A stretch of DNA of 13,604 nt from CAZPQV01 sp964588705 (GCA_964588705.1 CAZPQV010000056.1:1-13604); one strand, 5' to 3'. Shown: positions 1 to 8,052, numbered from the stretch's first letter. The notes: generated by a model not told the origin, from the sequence alone. Translations and numbers: made by a program.

Positions 1-15
1 TTTTTTTAGAAAAAA

Positions 16-45
16 CTCTGTGACTTCCTCTGTGAAACACTGTGA
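16..45. repeat. Three spaced CTCTGTGA-like direct repeats
   Basis: CTCTGTGA occurs at 16-23 and 28-35, and the near copy CACTGTGA at 38-45, so the phasing is 10-12 nt. On the minus strand this reads as spaced CACAGAG words. It lies beyond the porin terminator and runs towards the window edge, so its full extent is unknown. I infer a degenerate intergenic short-repeat cluster; no function is visible. Confidence 0.4.
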
Positions 46-46
46 T

Positions 47-77
47 AAAAAAAAGCCTTTCAACACTGAAAGGCTTT
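47..77 (-). terminator. Intrinsic terminator of the porin gene
   Basis: A perfect 11-bp stem (52-62 pairs with 67-77) has a 4-nt loop. Read on the minus strand it is followed by eight T residues (47-54). It starts 6 nt after the porin stop codon and would end the kbl-porin transcript. Confidence 0.9.
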
Positions 78-82
78 CTATA

Positions 83-1312
83 TTAAATTCCCATTTCGAT
101 TTGTAACCGGACATACCAGTTGTCTTTGGTTTGGCCGTCAAAATATTTGAAATCGTTTTTTGAAACTTCTAACTGCGCTTTAAATGCGTGCTCCCAAATA
201 TACTTCGTTAAACCAACCGAATATTGTTTTTGCTTCGGCGCGTAACGAAATACTTCATCCTCCGGTTTTAAATCAGAAAAACGTCCGATGACTTCCCAAT
301 TTTTCGGAAAAATATAGCTCAATTGCGTATCAAAACCACTTCCGGCATATACATAATTAAACTTCGTAGGATCCACAGGATTAATGGCTATTGGCGATTC
401 ATTTGGTGTTTTACGCATCATATAAGAAGTCATAAACGCCCAACCATTGTACTTCACCAAAGCATCTGCAAGGAACGAAGAAATATCTTTTTCGTCATAA
501 AGCAGACTTCCCTGCTGTCCATTGGTTCTCCGCGCACGCTGATTATAGTGGTAGGTAGAACCAAGATATAGCTTTGGAGTCTGTTCTCTCATAAGATCGC
601 CTTCAAAATATTCACCACCTTTCTTAAAAGATCCTAAAGGAAAAAGTTCCACTCTTCCGGTATATGCCAAACCGTCGTCTTTCGTTCTCGTCCAGTTTCG
701 TCCTTCACCTGTAGAAACCGCTGTTTTGATATTAAAACCAAAATCATTCGGACTGTGATTATTCATATAATATGCCTGCAATCCAAAGTCTCTGTCGATG
801 TTGAAATTGGCGTTATTAATGGAACGGTCTGTCAACTGAAGTGCCCCGGATGAATTCACACGCTGCCTGTTTCCCGGAAGTTTCGTTTGTCCAAATCCGA
901 AGTTCCAGTTTTTATTTGGAACATAGAAAATCATCGCATCTCTGATGATATGCAAATCTCCCTCGTCGTCGAGTGGTCCAACATCTTTTGGCGAAAATGA
1001 CAACTGAATGGCGTAAAGAAATTTCGGATTTCCAACATAACCGTCAAAACGCAGGCGAAGCCTTCTGATACTGGCTTCATAGGAAGTTTCGTCGTTATCA
1101 TTAAGGATTTCCAGGCGGTTCTGCATTCTGAAGCGGATATTCATCTGAAATAAACTGTCGGGAGACGTCATCCCAACCCCTTTACCAAAGTTATAATATG
1201 GCAGGGCTGCAATTTTAATCTCGTCGTTGTGGTCAAGAATTACAGTATCTTTTTTTTGAGAATAAATCAGTATTGAAAACAATACCAACAAGAAACCTAA
1301 TATTTTTTTCAT
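83..1312 (-). CDS. OprO/OprP-type outer-membrane porin
   Basis: Predicted 409-residue outer-membrane beta-barrel of the phosphate-selective porin O/P family. Residues 1-19 form a signal peptide (MKKI, hydrophobic core LLVLFSILI, then YSQ). The mature part has the alternating polar/aromatic strands of a 16-strand-type porin, including the early family block RRLRLRFDGYVGNPKF (about 83-98), and it ends in an aromatic-rich last strand (NWYVRLQIEMGI). The ATG at 1312 is preferred over an in-frame GTG two codons upstream because it gives a standard MKK signal peptide. The gene starts 14 nt after the kbl stop with no terminator between, so co-transcription with kbl is likely. The substrate cannot be read from sequence: Bacteroidota members of this family are not reliably phosphate-specific, and no pho-like genes are adjacent. 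Confidence 0.88.
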   Translation of the reverse strand: MKKILGFLLVLFSILIYSQKKDTVILDHNDEIKIAALPYYNFGKGVGMTSPDSLFQMNIRFRMQNRLEILNDNDETSYEASIRRLRLRFDGYVGNPKFLYAIQLSFSPKDVGPLDDEGDLHIIRDAMIFYVPNKNWNFGFGQTKLPGNRQRVNSSGALQLTDRSINNANFNIDRDFGLQAYYMNNHSPNDFGFNIKTAVSTGEGRNWTRTKDDGLAYTGRVELFPLGSFKKGGEYFEGDLMREQTPKLYLGSTYHYNQRARRTNGQQGSLLYDEKDISSFLADALVKYNGWAFMTSYMMRKTPNESPIAINPVDPTKFNYVYAGSGFDTQLSYIFPKNWEVIGRFSDLKPEDEVFRYAPKQKQYSVGLTKYIWEHAFKAQLEVSKNDFKYFDGQTKDNWYVRLQIEMGI

Positions 1313-1326
1313 TTTCACCTTTAATA

Positions 1327-2520
1327 TTAAATTACTCCCAATTCTTTTCCAACTTTTTCGAATGCAGCAATCGCTTTATCCAGCTGTTCGCGAGTGTGAC
1401 CTGCGGATAACTGAACTCGGATTCTTGCTTTTCCTTTCGGAACCACCGGATAGAAGAATCCAATCACATAGATACCTTCATCCATCATTCTTTCAGCCAT
1501 TTTCTGTGCTAAAGGCGCATCGTAAAGCATTACCGGAACAATCGCAGCATCACCATCCGGAATATCAAATCCTTTGGCTTTCATCTGAGTTCTGAAATAG
1601 TCTGCATTTTCCATTACTTTATCACGAAGTGAAGTATCGGCAAAAAGCATATCCAAAACTTTCAACGCTGCACCTACGATACCGGGAGCAAGAGAATTTG
1701 AAAATAAATATGGTCTTGAACGCTGTCTCAGCATATCGATAATTTCTTTTTTACCGGAAGTAAATCCTCCAAGAGCACCTCCTAATGCCTTCCCAAGCGT
1801 TGATGTAATGATATCTACTCTTCCCATCACTTCATTGGCTTCGTGCGTTCCACGACCGGTTTTTCCGATAAATCCTGTAGCGTGAGAATCGTCCACCATT
1901 ACCAGAGCATCATATTTTTCGGCCAAATCGCAAACGCCTTTCAGGTCGGCCACAATCCCGTCCATAGAGAAAACACCGTCAGTAACGATGATTTTAAATC
2001 TATGGTTTTGTTTCGAAGCTTCAATCAGCTGTGCTTCAAGATCGGCCATATCATTGTTTTTGTAACGGTATCTTGCCGCTTTACAAAGTCTCACTCCATC
2101 AATGATTGACGCGTGATTCAGTTCATCTGAAATAATTGCATCTGCATCTGTAAACAGCGGTTCAAACACTCCTCCGTTTGCATCGAAGCAGGCAGCGTAA
2201 AGAATAGAATCTTCCATTCCTAAAAACTCGGAAATTTTGGCTTCAAGCTCTTTGTGAATATCCTGCGTTCCGCAGATAAAACGAACGGAAGACATCCCAT
2301 AACCGTGCGATTCAATCATATCCTGAGAAGCTTTCATCACTTCCGGATGGTTGGATAGTCCCAGATAATTATTGGCGCAAAAGTTCAGTAAAGTTTTTCC
2401 GTTTGCTACAATCTCAGCCGATTGCTGCGATGTAATAATTCTTTCTCTTTTGTAAAGTCCTTCGTTGTCGATGTTCTGAAGTTCGTTCTGAAGCGTTTCA
2501 AGAAACTTATTGGAAATCAT
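1327..2520 (-). CDS. kbl: Glycine C-acetyltransferase (2-amino-3-ketobutyrate CoA ligase)
   Basis: PLP-dependent alpha-oxoamine synthase of 397 residues, the usual Kbl length. It cleaves 2-amino-3-ketobutyrate with CoA to glycine and acetyl-CoA, the second step of threonine breakdown through threonine dehydrogenase. The Schiff-base lysine is K244 in STLGKALGGALGGF, the same number as in E. coli Kbl. Other family marks are NYLGLSNHP (51-59), DGVFSMDG (181-188) and VDDSHATGFIGKTGRG (209-224). The C-terminal block IRVQLSAGHT is typical of the family. Related enzymes (KAS, BioF, serine palmitoyltransferase) share the fold, but the overall sequence fits Kbl best. No tdh is in the window; the next gene downstream is a porin. 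The upstream gap (2521-2584) shows only an imperfect -7 word (TAAATTAG) without a well-placed -33 box. Confidence 0.95.
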   Translation of the reverse strand: MISNKFLETLQNELQNIDNEGLYKRERIITSQQSAEIVANGKTLLNFCANNYLGLSNHPEVMKASQDMIESHGYGMSSVRFICGTQDIHKELEAKISEFLGMEDSILYAACFDANGGVFEPLFTDADAIISDELNHASIIDGVRLCKAARYRYKNNDMADLEAQLIEASKQNHRFKIIVTDGVFSMDGIVADLKGVCDLAEKYDALVMVDDSHATGFIGKTGRGTHEANEVMGRVDIITSTLGKALGGALGGFTSGKKEIIDMLRQRSRPYLFSNSLAPGIVGAALKVLDMLFADTSLRDKVMENADYFRTQMKAKGFDIPDGDAAIVPVMLYDAPLAQKMAERMMDEGIYVIGFFYPVVPKGKARIRVQLSAGHTREQLDKAIAAFEKVGKELGVI

Positions 2521-2584
2521 AATTCTTATTTTTAAAGGTTCGCTAATTTACGAAAAAGCCACAAAATCTTCCTCTTTAATCAAC

Positions 2585-2615
2585 AAAAAAACCTCTTTCT
2601 TGCGAGAGAGGTTTT
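2585..2615 (-). terminator. Intrinsic terminator of dacB
   Basis: A 12-bp stem (2588-2599 with 2604-2615, one G-U pair) has loop TTGC. It is followed on the minus strand by a T tract at 2585-2591 that overlaps the base of the stem. It sits 20 nt past the dacB stop and separates dacB from kbl. Confidence 0.88.
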
Positions 2616-2634
2616 ATATATTTTAATAAAAATT

Positions 2635-4098
2635 TTAAAGGTTGGTTGCCGGATCCAGAAGTTCTTCCATCTTCTGATTCACCTGATCTACTGAACCTGC
2701 GTAATTGTTCACCAACATTGAGAATGCTAATGTTTTTCCGCTTTTCGTTTTTATATAACCTGCCAGCGTTCTAACTTTATTCAGCGTTCCAGTTTTTGCG
2801 TGAATGTGTCCGTACGAATCTCCGAAGAATCTTTTCTTCAAAGTACCGGTTTGACCTGCAATCGGAAGCGAATCGAAGAAATCTTTATAGTAAGGTTCGT
2901 TCATCTGATCTGCCAAGAATTTCACCTGGGAAATCGGAGTAACTCTGTGATTTCTCGAAAGTCCACTACCGTCAATATATACCAGTGACGACGTATCAAA
3001 ATGCTTGGTTCTGAGATTCTCAACTACCACACTTCTACCTCTTTCAATCGTTTGGTCGCCCATTTTTTGGAATCCAACCATTTTCAATAATGCTTCTGAA
3101 AGCGCGTTATCACTTCTCTGATTTGTATCGTATACAATATCCTTAAGCTGTGGCGATTTATACGCTGTAATCATCATTCTGCTTTCAGGATTTCGGTCTA
3201 CCATTCTTGTGATTACTTTACCGGTAATCGGCAATCCGTTTTTCACCAATGATGCTCTTAAAAGATTTGCAAGATATAATGGTGCATCCGCAACATGAGT
3301 ATTTACCCATTCTCCTTCAAACTTATCGGCATAAACCAGTTTGTTGATATATGGTGAAATGTAGAAATACTGCTTCGAATCAGAAAAAGGACTCTTTTGA
3401 GTAATCGTCAGTTTTTCGTTTCTCGGATCTACTCTTTGCGTAGTTCCAACCGGAAGAAAATAGTTGTTATGCTCCAGCCAAACGATGTTTTCCGGAAGCG
3501 TTTGCATTTTATTTTCCTTAAAAACGGCAGTTTGAATTATAATATCACCTGTAATTTTTTTAATTCCTTTATCTGCAATGGCGTGTAGAAAATCGGTAAC
3601 AATTCCGGAATATGTTGAAGCTCCGGCTTTTCCTGTTCCCAGCGATGGATCACCACTTCCCACGATGTACAGATTTCCTTCAAGGGTTCCGTCTGCATTA
3701 ATTTCACCGGAATAATCCAGCTGCGTAATCCATCTGAATTTAGGTCCTAAAAGTGAAAGTGCTGTATCTGTAGTAAGAAGTTTAGTGGTAGAAGCAGGGA
3801 TAAAAGCGGCGTTCTCGTTGTACGAACTTACGATTTTCTTCGTTTGCGGATCGTACAGAACAAACCCCCAATTTGCGTTTCGAAGAACTGGATCATTTAC
3901 CAGTTTATTAATCGTAGTTTCAACTAATTCTTTTGCTCCGAATAAATTTTCGCTGGATACGTCTTTTACGGTTGCATAAGTTCTTGTCTGATTTTCATAC
4001 ATTGAACTGTAGTGCGTTGGTATGGAAGCCGACTGTCCCGAAACGAGACCGGCAAAGGCCATAGCAATTCCCGTAAGATATATTTTTACTCTATTCAT
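2635..4098 (-). CDS. dacB: D-alanyl-D-alanine carboxypeptidase/endopeptidase, PBP4 type (peptidase S13)
   Basis: Class C penicillin-binding protein of 487 residues that trims or cross-cleaves peptidoglycan stem peptides in the periplasm. Residues 1-21 are a signal peptide (MNRVKIYLTG..., end near VSGQ). All three active-site motifs are present: SxxK at 103-106 (STTK, nucleophile S103), SxN at 329-331 (SDN) and KTG at 435-437 (HAKTGTLN). The PBP4 hallmark YIVGSGDPSL (144-153) and YIDGSGLSR (374-382) flank the large inserted domain between the first two motifs, as expected for S13 enzymes. It is monocistronic: its own promoter lies about 90 nt upstream and a terminator directly after. The ATG at 4098 is the only start that leaves a complete signal peptide. 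No missing residue or frameshift is seen. Confidence 0.95.
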   Translation of the reverse strand: MNRVKIYLTGIAMAFAGLVSGQSASIPTHYSSMYENQTRTYATVKDVSSENLFGAKELVETTINKLVNDPVLRNANWGFVLYDPQTKKIVSSYNENAAFIPASTTKLLTTDTALSLLGPKFRWITQLDYSGEINADGTLEGNLYIVGSGDPSLGTGKAGASTYSGIVTDFLHAIADKGIKKITGDIIIQTAVFKENKMQTLPENIVWLEHNNYFLPVGTTQRVDPRNEKLTITQKSPFSDSKQYFYISPYINKLVYADKFEGEWVNTHVADAPLYLANLLRASLVKNGLPITGKVITRMVDRNPESRMMITAYKSPQLKDIVYDTNQRSDNALSEALLKMVGFQKMGDQTIERGRSVVVENLRTKHFDTSSLVYIDGSGLSRNHRVTPISQVKFLADQMNEPYYKDFFDSLPIAGQTGTLKKRFFGDSYGHIHAKTGTLNKVRTLAGYIKTKSGKTLAFSMLVNNYAGSVDQVNQKMEELLDPATNL

Positions 4099-4184
4099 TC
4101 AACTATTTATTTAACTCTTTGATTATCTGTTTTAGTTTTAGTTAAAAAATGACCTTTAAAACCAAAAACTAATTCACAAACGTT

Positions 4185-4214
4185 CAAATGTAAAAATTAT
4201 TATTGAAAATCAAA
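4185..4214 (-). promoter_or_regulatory. Promoter of dacB (Bacteroidota type)
   Basis: On the minus strand TTTG (4211-4214), an 18-nt spacer and TACATTTG (4185-4192) match the Bacteroidota consensus TTTG-N17-23-TAnnTTTG exactly. Transcription would start near 4179, giving a leader of about 80 nt. The leader contains an AT-rich inverted repeat, TTAGTTTT/AAAACTAA, of uncertain meaning. The rest of the 4099-4256 gap shows no other feature, and no hairpin terminator follows priA. Confidence 0.7.
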
Positions 4215-4256
4215 CCTTTACAAGTTCTAAATTAGGGTAAAAATTGTTAAAATTTG

Positions 4257-6698
4257 TTAAAAATCGACAAAAATATACTTTTTGATGCTATGGTAAGCGG
4301 AAACCTCATCAAATTCCTGTAAACTTTTTGTTACTAAATTTTTAAATTCTTGATAGCGTTTTCCACGTGGAAGTTTGAGTAAAATCTGATATTGATAAAG
4401 CAAATTAATCTTTCCGATTGGAGATTTTTCCGGTCCTAAAACACATTCTCCCGGAAGATATTTTCTAAGAATTGAGCCTAAAAATTGCGAAGCACGGTCG
4501 GTTTTTTCTTCTCGGCGGTGTTTAAGTTCAATTAAAATCGTTCTTGTAAACGGAGGATAAAGAAATTTTTTTCTCTCGGCAAGAAAATAACTGTAGATCT
4601 TTTCGGTATCTTTTTCTTTGATTAACTGAAAAATCGAATGATTAGGATTGAATGTCTGAATAAGAATTTTTCCCTCTCCCGAAACTCGTCCTGCCCTTCC
4701 CGAAACCTGCATTATTAATTGATAAGCGCGTTCTTCAGCTCTGAAATCCTGAACGTAAAGCATTTGATCTGCCCGTGGAATGGTTACCAATTCGATATGG
4801 TCAAAATCCAGTCCTTTGGAAATCATTTGAGTTCCAACGATGATGTCGGTTTCACGGTCTTCAATTTTCTCGTAAAGCTTTTCGTAAGCAAATTTTCTGC
4901 GCATTGAATCCACATCCATTCTGTCGACTTCCGATTCCGGGAAAATTTTTGATAATTCCTCGTGAATCTGTTCTACACCAACGCCTCTGGTATTGAGATT
5001 TTCGGAATAGCATTTCGGACATGCTTTTGGCTTCGCTGCTTTATGGCCACAATAATGACATTTGAGTTCGTTCGAAAATTTATGATACGTCATCACCACA
5101 TCACAATTACTGCAATAGGCGACGTAGCCGCAGCTTTCGCACTCTACGACATTAGCATAACCTCTTCGGTTGTGCAGAACCATTGTTTGCTTTTTCTCCT
5201 CGATATTCTTTCGGATTTCCTCAAGCGTTCTTAAAGCGAAATTGCCATTTACACTCTTAGAATCCTGAGCTTCCTTGAAATTTATCAGTTCAAATTCCGG
5301 AAGATTAACATTGCCGAATCTTTCTCCCAAATAAACATACCGGATTCGGTCATTTTTGGCCAACCAATAACTTTCAACCGAAGGCGTAGCAGAACCAAAA
5401 ATTACTTTTGCATCATAAAATTCTGCCAAAACCAAACTCGAATCTTTGGCATTGAAATAAGGCGAAACTTCGCGGGGTTTATAGGCACTGTCGTGCTCTT
5501 CGTCCACAATAATCAATCCCAAATTCTTAAATGGCAGAAACAGTGAATTCCTCGTTCCAATAAGGATTTTCAGCTCATTATTTTTTACTTTTCTCCAGAC
5601 TTCCACTCTTTCAAAATCGGTAAGTTTTTGGTGATAAAAACCAAGTTGCTTACCATATTTTTTTTCAAGTCTTTGCGTGATTTGTTTGGTTAAAGAAATT
5701 TCCGGAAGCAGAAAAAGAACATTCTTTCCTTCCTTGACAGTTTCATCAATTTTTTCAAGATAAATATGGGTTTTCCCAGAGGATGTCACACCATGAAGGA
5801 GCACATTTTTATTATCATTAAAAGCAAGATCTACTTCAGATTTCGCTTTTTTTTGAGCATCGGTCAGTTCTTCAATTTCTTCCTTTTCGCCATCATAGCT
5901 TTGCAGCCGGTCTCTTTGCAAATAATATTCTCCAACAAGCCCTTTTTCAATCAAAGATTTTAACTGAGTGTTAGCAAAACCGCCTTCTTCAAAAACGTCA
6001 GATTTTCGGACAGGTTTATCAGGATGCTCGGTTTGCTTTTCCAAAATTATTAGAAATAATTCCTGCTGTTTTGGTGAGCGTTTCAGTTGAAGCAAAATTT
6101 CAGGAAGATTCATCGTAAGCGCTTCATCCGGAATTCTCAGAAATGCAACTTCTTTGGCTTTGTATTTTTCAGCAATTTTCTCGTCAATTTCAATATACTG
6201 AAGATCGATGAGCGAATTGATGGTTTTCACGATTTCTTTCTTAGGAATGAACGCTTCAATTTCCGTAAGATTAATCAACTGACGAACTTCCAAAGCCTGA
6301 ATTAGATACATTTCATTCACATCCAGATTCTGGAAATTAATAATCGCATTTGGTTTTAATTTCAGATAGGTTTCGCTCTCAAGTTTCAGCGAGCCCGGAA
6401 ATGAAAAACGATAGATTTCACCAAGATTGCAGAGATAATATTCAGAGAGCCAGTTCCAGAATTTCAACTGTTCTTTCGGCAGAATCGGAGATTCATCTAA
6501 AGTATTGATGATATCTTTCGGAATGAAGGTTTCCGGCTGAATATTATGCAGTTCGGCAACAATTCCTGTATAGATTTTTTTTCCACGAAACGGCACCAAA
6601 ACGCGCATTCCCACTTCAATTTTATCAGAAAGTTCCTGAGGAATTTTATAAGTAAAAGTTCCTTTGAGGTTCAACGGTAAAATAATTTGGGCGAACAA
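4257..6698 (-). CDS. priA: Primosomal protein N' (replication restart helicase PriA)
   Basis: Superfamily 2, 3'-to-5' DNA helicase of 813 residues that recognises stalled forks and reloads the replisome. The N-terminal DNA-binding region (about 1-110) is followed by a helicase core with Walker A GVTSSGKT (303-310), DEEH box (399-402), FGSATPS (434-440) and motif VI region QVSGRAGR (664-671). Eight zinc-binding cysteines lie between the helicase lobes: 520, 523, 529, 532, 547, 550, 560 and 563. The start is TTG at 6698: the frame is closed upstream by a stop, and the next ATG (codon 31) would delete the conserved first strands (FAQIILPLNLKGTFTYKIP). The gene stands alone between dacB and proline dehydrogenase. 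A candidate promoter lies 47 nt upstream, beside the REP-like palindrome. Confidence 0.96.
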   Translation of the reverse strand: MFAQIILPLNLKGTFTYKIPQELSDKIEVGMRVLVPFRGKKIYTGIVAELHNIQPETFIPKDIINTLDESPILPKEQLKFWNWLSEYYLCNLGEIYRFSFPGSLKLESETYLKLKPNAIINFQNLDVNEMYLIQALEVRQLINLTEIEAFIPKKEIVKTINSLIDLQYIEIDEKIAEKYKAKEVAFLRIPDEALTMNLPEILLQLKRSPKQQELFLIILEKQTEHPDKPVRKSDVFEEGGFANTQLKSLIEKGLVGEYYLQRDRLQSYDGEKEEIEELTDAQKKAKSEVDLAFNDNKNVLLHGVTSSGKTHIYLEKIDETVKEGKNVLFLLPEISLTKQITQRLEKKYGKQLGFYHQKLTDFERVEVWRKVKNNELKILIGTRNSLFLPFKNLGLIIVDEEHDSAYKPREVSPYFNAKDSSLVLAEFYDAKVIFGSATPSVESYWLAKNDRIRYVYLGERFGNVNLPEFELINFKEAQDSKSVNGNFALRTLEEIRKNIEEKKQTMVLHNRRGYANVVECESCGYVAYCSNCDVVMTYHKFSNELKCHYCGHKAAKPKACPKCYSENLNTRGVGVEQIHEELSKIFPESEVDRMDVDSMRRKFAYEKLYEKIEDRETDIIVGTQMISKGLDFDHIELVTIPRADQMLYVQDFRAEERAYQLIMQVSGRAGRVSGEGKILIQTFNPNHSIFQLIKEKDTEKIYSYFLAERKKFLYPPFTRTILIELKHRREEKTDRASQFLGSILRKYLPGECVLGPEKSPIGKINLLYQYQILLKLPRGKRYQEFKNLVTKSLQEFDEVSAYHSIKKYIFVDF

Positions 6699-6744
6699 TT
6701 TGTTTGAAATAGTTTTTTGTTTGTGTGTCCGAGATTGTTATTTA

Positions 6745-6775
6745 CAAAAATATAATAAATTTTGGCTGAAGCCAA
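6745..6775 (-). promoter_or_regulatory. Candidate priA promoter
   Basis: The minus strand has TATTTTTG (6745-6752), a perfect TAnnTTTG -7 box. TTG at 6773-6775 lies 20 nt upstream; an alternative TTTG at 6777-6780 has a 24-nt spacer. The predicted start near 6739 leaves a leader of about 40 nt. Either -33 box lies inside the palindrome at 6754-6787, so the promoter and the repeat overlap. Confidence 0.55.
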
Positions 6776-6814
6776 CCAAAATTTATTAAATGAAAAAACG
6801 GGCTAAAGCCCGTT
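6754..6814. repeat. REP-like pair of palindromes with a shared GGCT(G/A)AAGCC core
   Basis: Two palindromes lie 10 nt apart. The first (6754-6787) has 12-bp arms, AATAAATTTTGG and CCAAAATTTATT, around CTGAAGCCAA, with an alternative inner hairpin TTGGC-TGAA-GCCAA. The second (6797-6814) is AACGGGCT-AA-AGCCCGTT. Both contain GGCTnAAGCC, differing only in the central base (G or A). Paired short palindromes in a gene-free gap are the layout of REP/REPIN elements mobilised by RAYT transposases; that assignment is inference. No transposase is in the window. Confidence 0.5.
6793..6814 (-). terminator. Intrinsic terminator of proline dehydrogenase
   Basis: Read on the minus strand, the 8-bp GC-rich stem (6797-6804 with 6807-6814, tight loop) is followed by six T residues (6793-6798). 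It begins 26 nt past the proline dehydrogenase stop. It is also the second palindrome of the REP-like pair, so one element may serve both roles. Confidence 0.7.
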
Positions 6815-6839
6815 CCTATTGATATTTAATTTACTCAGA

Positions 6840-8006
6840 TTAATTTTTTCTGCGTATCAGTTCTTTTTCAATTAAACCAAGTTCACGTCCTGTTTGTCCT
6901 GCAACGGAAGTGTTCTCCTGTGCTCTCCTTGTAAGATACGGCACCACATCTTTCACCGGTCCGTACGGAAGATATTTGGAAGCGTTGTACTTCTGCTCAC
7001 CAAGATAATAAGTGATGTTGTCGCTCATACCGTAAAGCTGCCCGAAGTACACATTTGGATGATCGTTCTGAAGTCCTTTTGCCTTCATTTTATCCATACA
7101 AAGCTCAGTAGATTTTTCATTGTGTGTTCCGAAATATCCTGAAACTTTATCCAAATTATTTAATACAAATTCTATTGCAGCATTGTAATTGTCGTCGGTT
7201 GCCTCCTTTGTTGGCTGAATTGGATCCGGAATTCCGAGTTCCGCAGCTCTTTCGCGCTCTTTTTCCATATAAGCACCACGAACGAATTTATAACCAAGAT
7301 AATAGCCCTTTTCTGTGGCACGTTTCAAATCGTTTTCAAGATATTCCAAACGTCCGGTTCTGTACATCTGAACAGTATTCCAAACAATTGCTTTTTCTTT
7401 GTTATAAAGTTCCATTTGGGCGTTTACCAACTCATCCACCACATCCTGCATACAGGTTTCTTCGGCGTCAATCATCAGAACAACATTTCGTTCATAAGCC
7501 AGTTTACAAACCTCTGCATAACGGTTTTTAATCTTTTCCCATTCTGCTTTTTCGCTGCTCGTGAGTTCTTTTCCGCTCTGTACCTCTTCGTAAAGTTTCA
7601 GTCTGCCAAAACCTGTCGGTTTAAAAACCACAAACGGAATCGCGGGATTTCCTTCAGCAAATTTTATATTCTGCTTAATCTCTTCGCAAGTGTGGTCGAA
7701 CGTTTTTTCGTCTTCCTTCCCTTCAATCGCATAATCGAAAATACTTCCGATATGATGCCTGAAGAGCTGCTTTACGACTTCCATACTTTTTTCGCGGGTT
7801 TCTCCTCCTGCAAACTGTTCAAACAGGGTTTTCTTTACAATGCCTTCCACAAAAGGAAAATCTTTTTTAATTGTGAAATTCAAAACATTGATTCCCAAAT
7901 TGGTAATGGTAGGATTTTCAATGGCTTTAAACATCCAGAATGCTTTTTTCAGTTGAGAATTCGATTTGTCCTGAAAAGCAATTTTAGTATCGTTGAAGAT
8001 TGACAT
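6840..8006 (-). CDS. Proline dehydrogenase (stand-alone, FAD-dependent)
   Basis: Monofunctional proline dehydrogenase of 388 residues that oxidises proline to delta-1-pyrroline-5-carboxylate with FAD, passing electrons to the quinone pool. Family blocks of the beta/alpha barrel are visible: VLMIDAEET (176-184), YKFVRGAYMEKER (239-251), GQLYGMSDN (322-330) and the substrate-binding run YLPYGPVKDVVPYLTRRAQEN (345-365), whose paired arginines bind the proline carboxylate. There is no fused P5C dehydrogenase domain as in PutA, so that enzyme must be encoded elsewhere. I use the ATG at 8006 (MSIFNDTKIAFQD); an in-frame TTG at 8042 would add 12 residues but would start upstream of the probable promoter at 8030-8037. 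The gene is divergent from aroB across a 96-bp gap. Confidence 0.93.
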   Translation of the reverse strand: MSIFNDTKIAFQDKSNSQLKKAFWMFKAIENPTITNLGINVLNFTIKKDFPFVEGIVKKTLFEQFAGGETREKSMEVVKQLFRHHIGSIFDYAIEGKEDEKTFDHTCEEIKQNIKFAEGNPAIPFVVFKPTGFGRLKLYEEVQSGKELTSSEKAEWEKIKNRYAEVCKLAYERNVVLMIDAEETCMQDVVDELVNAQMELYNKEKAIVWNTVQMYRTGRLEYLENDLKRATEKGYYLGYKFVRGAYMEKERERAAELGIPDPIQPTKEATDDNYNAAIEFVLNNLDKVSGYFGTHNEKSTELCMDKMKAKGLQNDHPNVYFGQLYGMSDNITYYLGEQKYNASKYLPYGPVKDVVPYLTRRAQENTSVAGQTGRELGLIEKELIRRKN

Positions 8007-8029
8007 AGAATTTTTTGGAATTAATTCAT

Positions 8030-8037
8030 CAAATTTA
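8030..8037 (-). promoter_or_regulatory. Candidate -7 box for proline dehydrogenase
   Basis: TAAATTTG on the minus strand matches TAnnTTTG exactly and would give a leader of about 20 nt to the ATG at 8006. No good TTG lies 18-23 nt upstream, so the -33 element is weak. The box is inside the 96-bp gap shared with the aroB promoter. Confidence 0.45.
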
Positions 8038-8052
8038 ACCAAAGTTAAGGAA

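Noticed and set aside
2521..2584. Promoter for kbl at TAAATTAG
   Set aside because: One mismatch in the -7 word and no TTG at suitable distance; not strong enough to annotate.
4111..4170. AT-rich inverted repeat TTAGTTTT/AAAACTAA in the dacB leader as a riboswitch or terminator
   Set aside because: Short A/T stem with a 25-nt loop and no conserved-looking core; easily chance in AT-rich DNA.
6754..6814. Paired palindromes as a CRISPR remnant
   Set aside because: The units differ in length and arms, there are only two, no spacers of constant size and no cas genes.
7416..8003. 195-codon plus-strand open frame opposite proline dehydrogenase, with a second at 7124-7531
   Set aside because: Both lie wholly antisense to a well-supported gene, have no family-like motifs and are rich in Phe/Ser/Cys as expected of a reverse-complement shadow.
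8007..8042. Upstream TTG start for proline dehydrogenase at 8042
   Set aside because: It would start upstream of the likely -7 box and add residues without family character; the ATG at 8006 is adequate.
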